64,000 bases of DNA from Virgisporangium aliadipatigenens (GCF_016863615.1 NZ_BOPF01000001.1:62001-126000), one strand, 5' to 3'. Positions 43,081 through 52,004 are shown, numbered from the stretch's first letter. The notes: generated from the sequence alone by a model not told the origin. A program made the numbers and translations.

Positions 43081-44006
43081 CTGTCCGCGGACGTGGCAGC
43101 GAAGCGGTGCGGCTGGGAACTGCGGTCGCGCCCCCGGCGGACGCGCGACACGAAGCAATTGAAGTATTGACGATTTTGTATCGCGGCCCGCTCGCGAGTT
43201 GCAATTACGACTGCGCCTACTGCCCATTCGCGAAACGCCGTGACCCGCCCGCGCTGCTGCGCGCGGACCGGGCGGCACTATCTCGTTTTGTCGATTGGGT
43301 CGAGGAAAACCGCATCCCCATGCGCATTCTCTTCACGCCGTGGGGCGAGGGACTGACGCGCCGCTGGTACCGCGACGCGATCGTCCGGATGTCCCACCTC
43401 CCGCACCTGGACCGGGTCGCCATCCAGACCAACCTCGCCGCCCGCGTCGGTTGGCTGGCCGCCGCCGACCGCACCCGCGTCGCGCTCTGGACCACCTTCC
43501 ATCCCACCCAGATCTCGATGGAACGCTTTCTCGCCCGCTGCGGCGAGCTGTCGGATTCCGGCGTCCGTTATTCCGTCGGGGTGGTGGGCCTGCCGGCGCA
43601 GCTGGCGGACGCCCGGGCCCTGCGCGCGGCGCTGCCGAAGGACGTCTATGTGTGGATCAACGCCGCCGACGGGCACACCTATTCGCCGGCCGAGGAGAGG
43701 GAGTGGACGGCGATCGACCCGCTCTTCGGTCACAGCGTGCGGCCGCACATTTCCCTCGGGCGGCCCTGTTTCGCCGGGGAGGACGCCATTTCGGTGCGCG
43801 GCGACGGGACCGTGCGCCGCTGCCATTTCATCGACGAGCCGATCGGCAATCTCTACGACGGCAGTTGGCGGGCCGGCCTGAAGCCGCGCACCTGCGTCAA
43901 CGCCACCTGCGACTGCCACATCGGATACGTGCACCTGAAACCGCTCGGGCTGCGCGACGTGTTCGCGGGCGGGCTGATCGAACGCATCCCCGCCGCGTTC
44001 CCCTAG
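43077..44006 (+). CDS. STM4011 family radical SAM protein
   Basis: A 309-residue radical SAM enzyme. CX3CX2C is at SCNYDCAYCPF (Cys42, 46, 49). The C-terminal part carries five more cysteines (RPCF, RRCHF, RTCVNATCDC), which fit an auxiliary Fe-S cluster of SPASM or Twitch type as in peptide-modifying enzymes such as AlbA and MftC. This favours a protein or peptide substrate. ATG 43077 overlaps the STM4012 stop (ATGA). It is the last gene of the operon; an inverted repeat follows at 44012. Note the lower G+C of the 5' end (about 43140-43200) compared with its neighbours. Confidence 0.88.
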   Translation: MTVRGRGSEAVRLGTAVAPPADARHEAIEVLTILYRGPLASCNYDCAYCPFAKRRDPPALLRADRAALSRFVDWVEENRIPMRILFTPWGEGLTRRWYRDAIVRMSHLPHLDRVAIQTNLAARVGWLAAADRTRVALWTTFHPTQISMERFLARCGELSDSGVRYSVGVVGLPAQLADARALRAALPKDVYVWINAADGHTYSPAEEREWTAIDPLFGHSVRPHISLGRPCFAGEDAISVRGDGTVRRCHFIDEPIGNLYDGSWRAGLKPRTCVNATCDCHIGYVHLKPLGLRDVFAGGLIERIPAAFP

Positions 44007-44011
44007 GGTTT

Positions 44012-44029
44012 CTCCTACCACGGTAGGAG
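44012..44029. promoter_or_regulatory. Perfect inverted repeat after the STM operon
   Basis: CTCCTACC (44012-44019), AC, then GGTAGGAG (44022-44029): an 18-base perfect dyad. It could end the operon as a hairpin. The tight two-base centre also fits an operator (MerR- or TetR-type) for the gene at 44107. Confidence 0.5.
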
Positions 44030-44106
44030 GGGCGGGCCGTACCGGCGGCCACCGGACCGGCCCGCGGTCGGGCGATTTCGATCGTTCGCGATCAGAGGCT
44101 GTCGGC

Positions 44107-45051
44107 ATGACTACCCCGTTGCGCCGGGCGGCCACGTGGAACCGCCCGCTGATGGTCCTCGCCGCGGCGATGGCCCTGCTGTCGATCGTCGCCACGGTGG
44201 CGATCTTCGCCGACTCCCGCATCCTGCTGGGCGCGCCGATCTGGCTCAAGTCGTGGAAGTTCGCCGTGTCGATCGCGATCTACTCGGTGACGCTGGCGTG
44301 GATGCTGTCCCTGCTCCCGCGCCGCAGTCGCTGGGCCGACCGGGCCGTCGTGGTCATCGTCGCCGCGTTCGTCGTCGAGATGGTGATCATCGTGGGGCAG
44401 GTGCTGCGCGGCCGGGCGAGCCACTTCAACGAAGGTACGCCGCTGGACGCCATGCTGTTCAGGGTCATGGGCGCCTCGATCATGATCCTGTGGTTCGCGC
44501 ACCTGGCGATCGCCGTGATACTGGCGCGGCAGACCCTCGGGGACCGGGCCGCGTCGTCCGGCGTGCGGCTCGGGCTGGCCGGTTCGCTGCTCGGCATGCT
44601 CGCGGCCATCCCGATGACGATCCCGCGCCCCGGCATGGTCGGCCTCGGCGGCGCGCACGCGGTCGGCACCGCCGACGGCGGTCCCGGACTGCCCGTCGTG
44701 GGCTGGAGCACGATCGGCGGGGACCTGCGGATCGGCCACTTCGTGGGGCTGCACGCGCTGCAGGCGTTGCCGCTGCTGGCCCTGGCGCTGACGCTGCTGG
44801 CGCGGCGGTTCCCGGTCCTGGACGACGCCGCCCGGCTGGCGCTGGTGCGCATCGGCGGGGCCGGGTACATGGTGCTGACGGTGCTGCTGAGCGTGCAGGC
44901 GCTGCGCGGGCAGCCGCTGCTGCGGCCGGACGCGGCGACCGCGCTGGGCTTCACGGCGCTGGCGGCGGCCGTGGTGGGCGGCGTGGCCGTCACCCTCACC
45001 GCCGCTTCCCGCCGGGCGTGCACCCCGTCGCTCGCGGGGGTCCCCCGGTGA
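44107..45051 (+). CDS. Polytopic membrane protein of unknown function
   Basis: A 314-residue integral membrane protein with about eight hydrophobic helices, for example LMVLAAAMALLSIVATVAIFADS, AVVVIVAAFVVEMVIIVGQVL, LAGSLLGMLAAIPMTIP and LQALPLLALALTLLARR. No charged catalytic motif stands out and I cannot name a family. GTG 45048 of the next gene overlaps its stop (GTGA), so it is coupled to the ABA4-like gene and likely to the downstream two-component system. Confidence 0.7.
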   Translation: MTTPLRRAATWNRPLMVLAAAMALLSIVATVAIFADSRILLGAPIWLKSWKFAVSIAIYSVTLAWMLSLLPRRSRWADRAVVVIVAAFVVEMVIIVGQVLRGRASHFNEGTPLDAMLFRVMGASIMILWFAHLAIAVILARQTLGDRAASSGVRLGLAGSLLGMLAAIPMTIPRPGMVGLGGAHAVGTADGGPGLPVVGWSTIGGDLRIGHFVGLHALQALPLLALALTLLARRFPVLDDAARLALVRIGGAGYMVLTVLLSVQALRGQPLLRPDAATALGFTALAAAVVGGVAVTLTAASRRACTPSLAGVPR

Positions 45052-45473
45052 CCGAGTTTCTGTTCGAACTGACGTTCCTGGTGGCCGCGCCGTTCTGGGC
45101 ACTGATGATCGTGCTGCCCGGGTGGGCGTGGACCGCCAGGATCGTCCGCTCGCCGCTGATCGTGCTGCCGCCGGTGCTCGTCTACGCGGTGCTGGTGCTG
45201 CCGGCCGTCGGCGACATCCTGCCGGCGGTGGCAAATCCGTCGCTGCCCGGCATCCGCGAACTGTTCGCCGGTGCGACCGGTGCCGCGGCGGTGTGGGCGC
45301 ACGTGATCGCGTTCGACCTGTTCGTCGGGCGCTGGATCTGGCTCGACGCCCGCGAGCGGAACGTCCCGTGGTGGATCGTCTCGCCGCTGCTGGTACTGGT
45401 GATCATGCTCGCCCCGTTGGGCCTGCTGTTGTACCTGGGCATATGTCGGCGCTGGCCTAGAGTGCACACGTGA
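45048..45473 (+). CDS. ABA4-like family membrane protein
   Basis: A 141-residue protein with four hydrophobic segments. The family-like text is FELTFLVAAPFWALMIVLPGW, HVIAFDLFVGRWIWLDAR and SPLLVLVIMLAPLGLLLYL. Plant ABA4 (neoxanthin synthesis) gave the family its name; bacterial members have no proven role. GTG 45048 overlaps the previous stop, and its stop TGA overlaps the GTG of the histidine kinase, giving a run of four coupled genes. Confidence 0.78.
   Translation: MTEFLFELTFLVAAPFWALMIVLPGWAWTARIVRSPLIVLPPVLVYAVLVLPAVGDILPAVANPSLPGIRELFAGATGAAAVWAHVIAFDLFVGRWIWLDARERNVPWWIVSPLLVLVIMLAPLGLLLYLGICRRWPRVHT
45458..45463 (+). promoter_or_regulatory. Possible internal -10 box before the histidine kinase
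   Basis: TAGAGT ends 6 bases before GTG 45470, so the kinase/regulator pair may also be made from its own leaderless mRNA. Confidence 0.35.
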
Positions 45474-46648
45474 GCTGGGGGAGCAGGTTCTTCGAGGAAC
45501 GGTACGCGTGGCTGCGGCTCCTGCTCCTCGACCTCAGCGGCGTCGCGTACCTGACGCTGCACCCGCTGACCCACGCGCCCGGCTGGCGGGAGTGGGCCGT
45601 GGGTGGCGTCGCCTTCGCCGGCGCGCTGATCACCTACCGGATGCCGTTCGCCGGTTCGCTGGTGCAGAGCTTCCTGCTCCTCCTGTCGCACGTGGCCGAC
45701 ATCGACCCGACGATCAGCCGGGTCGGTTCCACCTGGGCCCTCCTGGAACTGGCGATGCGGGCCCGCCGCCCGTGGCACGTCACGGCCGGCGGGCTCACCG
45801 TCTTCGCCGCCTACGTGGTCGACGTGATCGGCGACTCCCCGCTGGAGATCGCCGGTTCGCTCATGGGCATCGCGCCGATCGTCGCCCTGCCGATCCTGTT
45901 CGGCCTCAACATCCGCAACTCCCGCGAGCTGGCCCGCCGCGCCCGCGAACAGGTCGAGGAGGAGCGCCGCCGCCTGGAGTCGGAGAGCCGCGCCACCCGG
46001 GCCGACGAGCGCAGCACCGTCGCCCGCGAACTCCACGACGTCGTCGCCCACCACGTCGCCTCGATGGTGCTGCGCGTCGGCGTGGCCCGACACGTGCTGC
46101 CCGACGTCGACCCGCGGGTCACCGAGGTCTTCGACGACGTGCACGGGACCGGCACCGCCGCCCTCGCCGACCTGCGCCGGCTGGTGGCCGTGCTGCGCAA
46201 CCCCGACGGGCCGCGCAAGGACGCCGCGCTGACCGCGATCGAGCCCGGTTCGCTGCCGGCCGCGCTCGGCGCCGCCGTCGAACGGGCCCGCGGCACCGGC
46301 ATCGTCGTCGACGCCGACATCGCCCCGGAGGTCGGTACCCTCGACGCGGTGCGCGGCATGGCCGTGCTGCGGTTGACCCAGGAGGCGCTGACCAACGTGG
46401 CCAAGCACGCCGGTGCGCAGGCGAACGTCCGCCTGCGCGTGACCCTCGACGCCGACGCGCTGCACTGGGAGGTCCAGGACGACGGCGGCACGGGCACGGC
46501 ATCCACGGCGAAGCCGGTCGGCGGCGGCCACGGCATCACCGGCATGCGCGAACGCGTGGAGGTCCTCGGCGGCCGCCTCGACGCCGGCCCGCACGCGACC
46601 GGCTGGCGCGTCAAGACGGTGCTGCACCCGCCGGGCTCAGAGTCATGA
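45470..46648 (+). CDS. Sensor histidine kinase (NarL/DesK type)
   Basis: A 392-residue membrane histidine kinase. The first 150 residues form about five helices without a periplasmic domain. Then comes a coiled coil (REQVEEERRRLESESRATRADERSTVARELHD) split around the phosphoacceptor His189 in ELHDVVAHHVASMV (HisKA_3), followed by a HATPase with EALTNVAKHAG (N-box), DDGG and GHGITGMRERVEVLGG (G-box). It phosphorylates the response regulator encoded directly after it. Membrane-stress or lipid sensing is typical for this type but unproven. Confidence 0.92.
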   Translation: MSWGSRFFEERYAWLRLLLLDLSGVAYLTLHPLTHAPGWREWAVGGVAFAGALITYRMPFAGSLVQSFLLLLSHVADIDPTISRVGSTWALLELAMRARRPWHVTAGGLTVFAAYVVDVIGDSPLEIAGSLMGIAPIVALPILFGLNIRNSRELARRAREQVEEERRRLESESRATRADERSTVARELHDVVAHHVASMVLRVGVARHVLPDVDPRVTEVFDDVHGTGTAALADLRRLVAVLRNPDGPRKDAALTAIEPGSLPAALGAAVERARGTGIVVDADIAPEVGTLDAVRGMAVLRLTQEALTNVAKHAGAQANVRLRVTLDADALHWEVQDDGGTGTASTAKPVGGGHGITGMRERVEVLGGRLDAGPHATGWRVKTVLHPPGSES

Positions 46649-47277
46649 TCAGAATTCTGCTGGCGGACGACCAGCACCTGGTGCGCGCCGGCCTGCGGAT
46701 GCTGTGCGACTCCGCGCCCGACATGGAGGTCGTCGGCGAGGCCGAGAACGGCCGCGAGGCGGAGCGGCTGGCCGAACAGGTGCACCCCGACGTGGTGGTG
46801 ATGGACCTGAACATGCCGGGCGTCGACGGGATCAGCGCCACCGGGCGGATCCTCGCGCAGCGGCCGTCGACCCGGGTGCTGGTGCTGACGACGTTCGGGG
46901 ACGACGATCACCTGTACCCGGCGTTGACGGCCGGCGCGTGCGGCTTCCTGCTCAAGGACGCCGCCCCGACGGAGTTGCTCGACGGCATCCGGAAGGCGGC
47001 TGCCGGCGAGAGCCCGTTCAGCCAGGCGGTGCTGCAGCGGCTGGTGCGCCGCGCGGTGCAGGCCCGTGAGGTGACGCCGGCGCCGGTGCGCGGCCTGACC
47101 GCCCGGGAACGCGACGTGCTGCGCCTGGTCGGCGAGGGGTTCACCAACGCGGAGATCGCCGAACGCCTGCACATCGGCATCACGACGGTGAAGACCCACA
47201 TCACCGCGCTGATGGCCAAGACCGACAGCCCCAACCGGGTGCGCCTCGCCCTGGTCGCCGGCACCGCAGAGCTCTGA
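46645..47277 (+). CDS. NarL/LuxR family response regulator
   Basis: A 210-residue two-domain regulator. The receiver has Asp8/Asp9, phosphoacceptor Asp54 (VVVMDLNMPG) and conserved TTF/LLKD. A LuxR-type helix-turn-helix at the C-terminus reads LTARERDVLRLVGEGFTNAEIAERLHIGITTVKTHI. ATG 46645 overlaps the kinase stop (ATGA). It is the cognate partner of the kinase. Target genes are not identifiable here, though the upstream membrane genes of the same operon are obvious candidates. Confidence 0.94.
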   Translation: MIRILLADDQHLVRAGLRMLCDSAPDMEVVGEAENGREAERLAEQVHPDVVVMDLNMPGVDGISATGRILAQRPSTRVLVLTTFGDDDHLYPALTAGACGFLLKDAAPTELLDGIRKAAAGESPFSQAVLQRLVRRAVQAREVTPAPVRGLTARERDVLRLVGEGFTNAEIAERLHIGITTVKTHITALMAKTDSPNRVRLALVAGTAEL

Positions 47278-47287
47278 CCCCCGCCGC

Positions 47288-48337
47288 TCAGCCGAACGGA
47301 CCCGTCGGCCACGACTCCATGTCGAGCACGTCGTCGACCGGTCGGATCGCGCCCACCAGCGCCGTCATGACGGCCTCGTCCGGCGCGCCGAACCCCCACA
47401 CGTACGCCGTCGCCTCGCCGGCCGGCACCTCCCAGCCGGCCTTCGCCGGGCTCGGCGGCGGCGTCATCCGGGCCGGAACGCGGGTGATCCGCTGGGCCGG
47501 CATACCCGACGCGGCGACCTGCGCCTGCGTCATCGCCACCTGGTACTCCGTCTGCGGGTCCCCGCCGATCGACAGCCACACCTCGCCCCACGGCCCCAAC
47601 GCGATCGGCAGCACCGTCGGCTTCGGTGAACCGCGCGCGTACAGGACGGTGAAGTGGGTGGCGCACTTGACGAGCGTCGTCGCCTCGAAGCCGACCAGCC
47701 GGAACGGCACCGCGCACCGGAACACCCGGTCCAGCCGCACGGACTCGGCGATCCGCAGCGCGTCGGCGGCGTCGACCCCGGAACGCACCTGGGCCCACAG
47801 GCCGGGCGCGGGTTGCCAGCGCACCATGTGCCGGTCGCCGTAGTCGGTCGTCTCGGCGGTGTTCCCCCACACCATGGCCGAACCGGTCACGCCGCCGCGC
47901 TGCGCCAGCGTCTGCGGGTCGCGGGAGAGCTCGATGCGCACCTCGCCGCCTTCGGACGTCTCCGCGACCAGTTCCTCGTGGCCGTTGCGGCCGCTGCTCC
48001 AGGCGACGCTGCTCCAGCCGCGCAGGTCGGCGACGTCGAGGTGGAAGAGCGTCGGGTCGCTGCCGACGACCTCGGGCGCCTCGATCGCGTTCATCCCGCC
48101 GGTGGCCGGTGGTCGGGCCGCCGCCGTCTCCGGGATCGGGACGGTGCCGCGGTTGCCGGGCCACCAGGCGGAGGAGCCGATCAGCAGCGTCGTCGCCGCG
48201 AGCACGCTCAGCAGGGCGGCGCCGACCCGGCGGTTCTGGCGGTGCCGGGCACCGGCGTGGACGGCGGTCAGCAGCTGCTCGATGCGCTCGTCGCCCTCGG
48301 CGTTCTCCCGCAGGGCGGCAACGATCACGTCGTTCAT
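47288..48337 (-). CDS. Membrane protein encoded with an ECF sigma factor
   Basis: A 349-residue protein with a short cytoplasmic N-terminus (MNDVIVAALRENAEGDERIEQLLTAVHAG), one transmembrane helix (VGAALLSVLAATTLLIGSSAWW, about residues 38-59) and a 290-residue extracytoplasmic part of beta character. The ATG (48337) overlaps the sigma factor stop (ATGA), so it is translationally coupled. The topology fits a membrane partner (anti-sigma-like) or a regulated surface protein, but no zinc-binding anti-sigma motif is present. I do not recognise a family. Confidence 0.7.
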   Translation of the reverse strand: MNDVIVAALRENAEGDERIEQLLTAVHAGARHRQNRRVGAALLSVLAATTLLIGSSAWWPGNRGTVPIPETAAARPPATGGMNAIEAPEVVGSDPTLFHLDVADLRGWSSVAWSSGRNGHEELVAETSEGGEVRIELSRDPQTLAQRGGVTGSAMVWGNTAETTDYGDRHMVRWQPAPGLWAQVRSGVDAADALRIAESVRLDRVFRCAVPFRLVGFEATTLVKCATHFTVLYARGSPKPTVLPIALGPWGEVWLSIGGDPQTEYQVAMTQAQVAASGMPAQRITRVPARMTPPPSPAKAGWEVPAGEATAYVWGFGAPDEAVMTALVGAIRPVDDVLDMESWPTGPFG

Positions 48338-48813
48338 CGGAGGCTCCCTTCGCGGGCGCGCAGGGCGGCGAGCCCACGCATGATGTGGGTGCGCACCGTG
48401 ACCGGGGAGCAGTTCAGGATCTCGGCTATCGCGACGTCGTCGAGGTCCTCGTAGTAGCGCAGGACGACCGCGACGCGCTGGTTCGTCGGCAGCAGCCGGA
48501 TCTGGCGCCAGATCGCGTCCCGGGCGGCCGTCTCCGCGCCGATGTCGGCCCGGTCGGCCCGTTCGACGCGGGTGTCCCCGTCGACGAGTTCCGCGCTGGA
48601 ACGCTTGCGGCGCCACGAGATGTGCGCGTTGACCAGCATCTGGCGCAGGTACACGTCCGGCCGGCCGCCGGCGACGATGCGCCCCCACCGGGGGAACGCC
48701 TTCGTCAGCACCTCCTGCACCAGATCCTCGCCGAGGTGCCGGTCGCCGGCGATGAGGCGGGCCAGCCGGACGAGGGCCGGCCCGCGCACTCGCACGTAAT
48801 CGTCGAACGTCAC
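48334..48813 (-). CDS. SigE family ECF RNA polymerase sigma factor
   Basis: A 159-residue sigma-70 family member. Region 2 is visible as FDDYVRVRGPALVRLARLIAGDRHLGEDLVQEVLTKAF, and region 4 as LPTNQRVAVVLRYYEDLDDVAIAEILNCSPVTVRTHIMRGLAALR. The SigE family (distinct from classical sigma-E) is common in actinomycetes and often co-encoded with a membrane protein. It starts at ATG 48813 and is probably co-transcribed with the gene at 47288. Confidence 0.92.
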   Translation of the reverse strand: MTFDDYVRVRGPALVRLARLIAGDRHLGEDLVQEVLTKAFPRWGRIVAGGRPDVYLRQMLVNAHISWRRKRSSAELVDGDTRVERADRADIGAETAARDAIWRQIRLLPTNQRVAVVLRYYEDLDDVAIAEILNCSPVTVRTHIMRGLAALRAREGSLR

Positions 48814-48861
48814 GGATAACGCACGCGCCGGGACGCGCCGTCCGTTGACAGCCGGCGGGGA

Positions 48862-50076
48862 TCAGGTGGTGGTGACGGGCAGCTGCGTGAGGCCGCGGAT
48901 GCTGAGGCTGTCGCGCTGCGTGGGCTTGCCGTCGAGCGCCAGGTCGGGAAAGCGACGCAGCAGGGCCGGGAACGCCACCTGCGCCTCCAGCCGGGCGAGC
49001 GGCGCACCCAGGCAGTAGTGGATCCCGCCGCCGAACGACAGCGGCCCGTTGTCGCTGCGGTCGAGGCGCAGCGTCTCCGGATCCTCGAAGCGCCGCGGGT
49101 CCCGGTTGCCCGCGCCGAGGTACGCCACCATCCGCGAACCGGGCTCGTGCTCCACGCCGCCGAGCGTCACCGGCTGGAACACGAGGCGGCTGGAGAGCTG
49201 CACCGGCGTGTCCCAGCGCAGCAGCTCCTCGACGGCGCTCGGGGCCAGCTCCGGGCGTTCCCGCAGAAGGGCCGCCTGGTCGGGGTGGGTGAGGAGCGCG
49301 ACCAGGCCGTTGGCGAGCAGGTTGGTGGTCGTCTCGAACCCGGCGATGAACAGCAGGCCCGCCATCACCAGCAGCTCGTCGGTGCTCAGGCGGTCGCCGG
49401 CCTCCTCGTGCGCGACGAGCGCGCTGAGCAGGTCGTCACCGGGTGCGCGGCGGCGCTCCTCGACCAGCCCGGAGAGATACTCGCGGACGGTGGCGGCGGC
49501 CTTGTCGGCGGTGGCCAGCACCTCCGGTGTGATGATCTCGAAGACCTGCGTCCAGTCCCGGGTCAGCGTCTGGAACTGCGCCCGGTCCGGCTCGGGGATA
49601 CCGAGCAGCTCGCCGATCACGTTGACCGGCAACGGGAACGCGAACGCCGACACGAACTCGACCGGCCCGTCCATCCGCTCCAGCAGCTCGTCGACCATCT
49701 CCTCGATCCGCGGCCGCAGCGCCTGCACCCGCCGCGCCGTGAACGCCCCGCTGACCAGCCGCCGCAGCCGGGTGTGATCCGGCGGGTTCTGCTGCAGCAT
49801 GCTCGTGAAGAGGTTGTACAGCGCGGGGTGATCGGCCCAGTCCGCCAGCCCGATCAGGCCGAGCGCCTCCTGCGGCGGGTGGCCGAGGCGCTGGTCCCGG
49901 AACATCGTCGTGATGTCGGCGTAGTGGGTGAGCACGAGCGCGCCGTCCTGGGCCCGCAGCACCGGCGAGATCTCGCGCAGCCGTGCGTAGCGCGGGTAGG
50001 GGTCCTCGCGGCCGACCATGCGGGTCAGCTCGTCCAGCAGGGTATCGACTTCGGCGTTCGCCACGACACTCGTCAC
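48862..50076 (-). CDS. Cytochrome P450
   Basis: A 404-residue soluble class I P450. The I-helix is LLFIAGFETTTN (residues 244-252, with the Thr that activates oxygen), the ExxR is EELLR (Glu284, Arg287), and the heme-binding loop is FGGGIHYCLG with the axial Cys355. It hydroxylates or otherwise oxidises an unknown substrate and needs a ferredoxin and reductase, none of which is nearby. GTG 50076 is 7 bases after TACCGT and has no ribosome site; GTG 50082 is an alternative. Divergent from the WD40 gene, with overlapping -10 boxes. Confidence 0.93.
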   Translation of the reverse strand: MTSVVANAEVDTLLDELTRMVGREDPYPRYARLREISPVLRAQDGALVLTHYADITTMFRDQRLGHPPQEALGLIGLADWADHPALYNLFTSMLQQNPPDHTRLRRLVSGAFTARRVQALRPRIEEMVDELLERMDGPVEFVSAFAFPLPVNVIGELLGIPEPDRAQFQTLTRDWTQVFEIITPEVLATADKAAATVREYLSGLVEERRRAPGDDLLSALVAHEEAGDRLSTDELLVMAGLLFIAGFETTTNLLANGLVALLTHPDQAALLRERPELAPSAVEELLRWDTPVQLSSRLVFQPVTLGGVEHEPGSRMVAYLGAGNRDPRRFEDPETLRLDRSDNGPLSFGGGIHYCLGAPLARLEAQVAFPALLRRFPDLALDGKPTQRDSLSIRGLTQLPVTTT

Positions 50077-50082
50077 GCGCAC

Positions 50083-50089
50083 TACGGTA
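50083..50089. promoter_or_regulatory. Shared, overlapping -10 boxes of P450 and WD40 genes
   Basis: The 7-base stretch TACGGTA reads TACGGT on the plus strand (50083-50088) and TACCGT on the minus strand (50084-50089). The minus box is 7 bases from the P450 GTG. Divergent transcription would compete for the same DNA. Confidence 0.45.
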
Positions 50090-50105
50090 CTTGTCCCGCG
50101 ATGTG

Positions 50106-52004
50106 ATGCTGTGTCCCGTGGCGGACGGATGGCGATGGCTCGACGACGCACTGCGCGAACGGGGCCCGGCGGGCGTACCCGAGGTGGCGGCGTTCGCGCA
50201 GCTGTTGGGGCCGGTGGAGCCGGCGTCGGCACTGGTCGACATCGCGTGCAGCCGGCTGGGCGTGGCGCCGGGCGGGTTGCCGCCGGCCCGCCGGCTGGTC
50301 AACCGGTGGCCGTTGCCGGACGTGTTCCCCGGCTTGCGGCGCGTGATCCGGGCGCCCGCGGCCGTGCGCTCGCTCGCGGTGACGCCGGACGGCGAGCTGG
50401 TGGCGGGCTGTTCGTACGGGCACGTCCTGGGGCGGCTCGCGCGGCATCCGGACCGGGTGGCCGGCGTGGCCGTCTCGGCGACCGGGCTCGTCGCGTCGAC
50501 CTCGGGGGAGTCGGTGCGCCTGTCCGACCTGCGCACCGGCGCACTGCTGCGGGAGGTGCCGGTCGTCGAGGCGGTCTGCACCGACGTGGCCGTCACCGCC
50601 GACGGTTCGCTGGTCGCCGCGTCGATCAACCGGGGCGAGGTGTGGCTGCTGGACGCCGCGACGGGGGAGGTCCGGGAGCGGTTCGCGGCGGGGACACTGC
50701 CCCAGGCGGTTGCCGTGTCACCCGACGGGACGTGGGTCGCGGCCGCCGGTTTCGACTACGACATTCATCTGTGGAACGGCGTGAGCACCGTCCACGATGG
50801 ACACTCCGACGTGGTGTACGCGCTGGCCGCCTCGCCGGACGGCGCACTTCTGGCCAGCGGAGGCGACCGGAGCGGCATCGTGTGGGACCCGCGCACCGGC
50901 CGGCGGGTGGCGACGCTGGAGCACGGCGCGGACGTGCACGCGGTGGCGTTCTCGCCGGACGGCCGGCTCGTCGCGACGGCCGGCGACGGCCCGGTCCGGG
51001 TGTGGGACGCGCGCTCCGGCGCCCGGGTGCGCACGTTCCGCGGCAACCACCGCGCCGTGTGGGGACTCGCGTTCGGCCCCTCCGGCGAATGGGTGGCGAG
51101 CGGGTGCGACGCCGGTGACGTTCGACTGTGGACGGTCGAGGACCGCTCGGTGCGCCCCGGTGGGACGGCCCGACGCTCCCGCTGGGGCGGGGCGGTGGCC
51201 GCCGCGGACGGCACGTGGATCGCGGCGATCCGCGACGACGCGGTCGAACTGCGCGACGCCGCCACCGCGCAGCGACTCCGCACGCTGCGCCACGACGCGT
51301 CCGCCCTCATACTCGCGGCGGCCCGGAACGGCGCCTGGCTCGCCGCCGCCCACACCGACCGCACGATCCGTGTGCACGACCCACACGACGGCCGCCTGTT
51401 GCACAACCCGACGGCCGGTGGTCGCGCCGCCGCGCTCGCCGCCGCTCCCGACGGCACGTGGCTCCTGGTGGCCGGCGGCCACTCGGACGGCTGGGCGGAG
51501 GCGCACGACCTGACCGCCGGCGAACTCCGCTGGCGGATCACCCCGCCCACCCGGGTACAAGGAACGGCGATCGGCCGCGACGGGACGTGGTGCGCGCTGG
51601 TCCACGAGGACCGGATATCCATCGTGGACGGGACGACGGGGGCGCTCCGGCACACGCTCGACACCACCGGCACCTCCGCCGTCACGGTGGACCCATGCAC
51701 GGACCTGCTGGTGACGGCCGGTGCCGACGGTGTGCGCCACTGGGACGCGGAGTCGGGTGCGGTGCGGGGTCGGGTCGCCCGTTCGGGGGTCGGGCGGGTG
51801 CACGCGATGGCGGTCTCCCCGGACGGCTCGCTACTGGCAATGGCCGGCTGGACCAACGAACTGCGCGTCCACGAGATCGGGGCCGACCGGCCGGTGGCGG
51901 CGATGCGGGTCGACGCGACGTGGGTGAACACGGTGTGCTGGCTGCCGGACGGCGCGCTGTGCGTGACGGCCGACCCCGGCATATACGTCTTCACCCTGAC
52001 GTGA
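50106..52004 (+). CDS. WD40 repeat protein
   Basis: A 632-residue protein. About the first 80 residues (GWRWLDDALRERGPAGVPEVAAFAQLLGP) are a helical N-terminal domain. The rest is about 12 WD40-like blades with recurring SPDGxxVAxAGxDxxIHLW text (for example VAVSPDGTWVAAAGFDYDIHLW). It is a soluble scaffold or sensor with no catalytic region seen. GTG 50103 and ATG 50106 are adjacent possible starts, and GTG 50118 is also in frame. The N-terminal domain is similar in length to that of many actinomycete STAND-WD proteins but lacks an NTPase. Confidence 0.72.
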   Translation: MLCPVADGWRWLDDALRERGPAGVPEVAAFAQLLGPVEPASALVDIACSRLGVAPGGLPPARRLVNRWPLPDVFPGLRRVIRAPAAVRSLAVTPDGELVAGCSYGHVLGRLARHPDRVAGVAVSATGLVASTSGESVRLSDLRTGALLREVPVVEAVCTDVAVTADGSLVAASINRGEVWLLDAATGEVRERFAAGTLPQAVAVSPDGTWVAAAGFDYDIHLWNGVSTVHDGHSDVVYALAASPDGALLASGGDRSGIVWDPRTGRRVATLEHGADVHAVAFSPDGRLVATAGDGPVRVWDARSGARVRTFRGNHRAVWGLAFGPSGEWVASGCDAGDVRLWTVEDRSVRPGGTARRSRWGGAVAAADGTWIAAIRDDAVELRDAATAQRLRTLRHDASALILAAARNGAWLAAAHTDRTIRVHDPHDGRLLHNPTAGGRAAALAAAPDGTWLLVAGGHSDGWAEAHDLTAGELRWRITPPTRVQGTAIGRDGTWCALVHEDRISIVDGTTGALRHTLDTTGTSAVTVDPCTDLLVTAGADGVRHWDAESGAVRGRVARSGVGRVHAMAVSPDGSLLAMAGWTNELRVHEIGADRPVAAMRVDATWVNTVCWLPDGALCVTADPGIYVFTLT

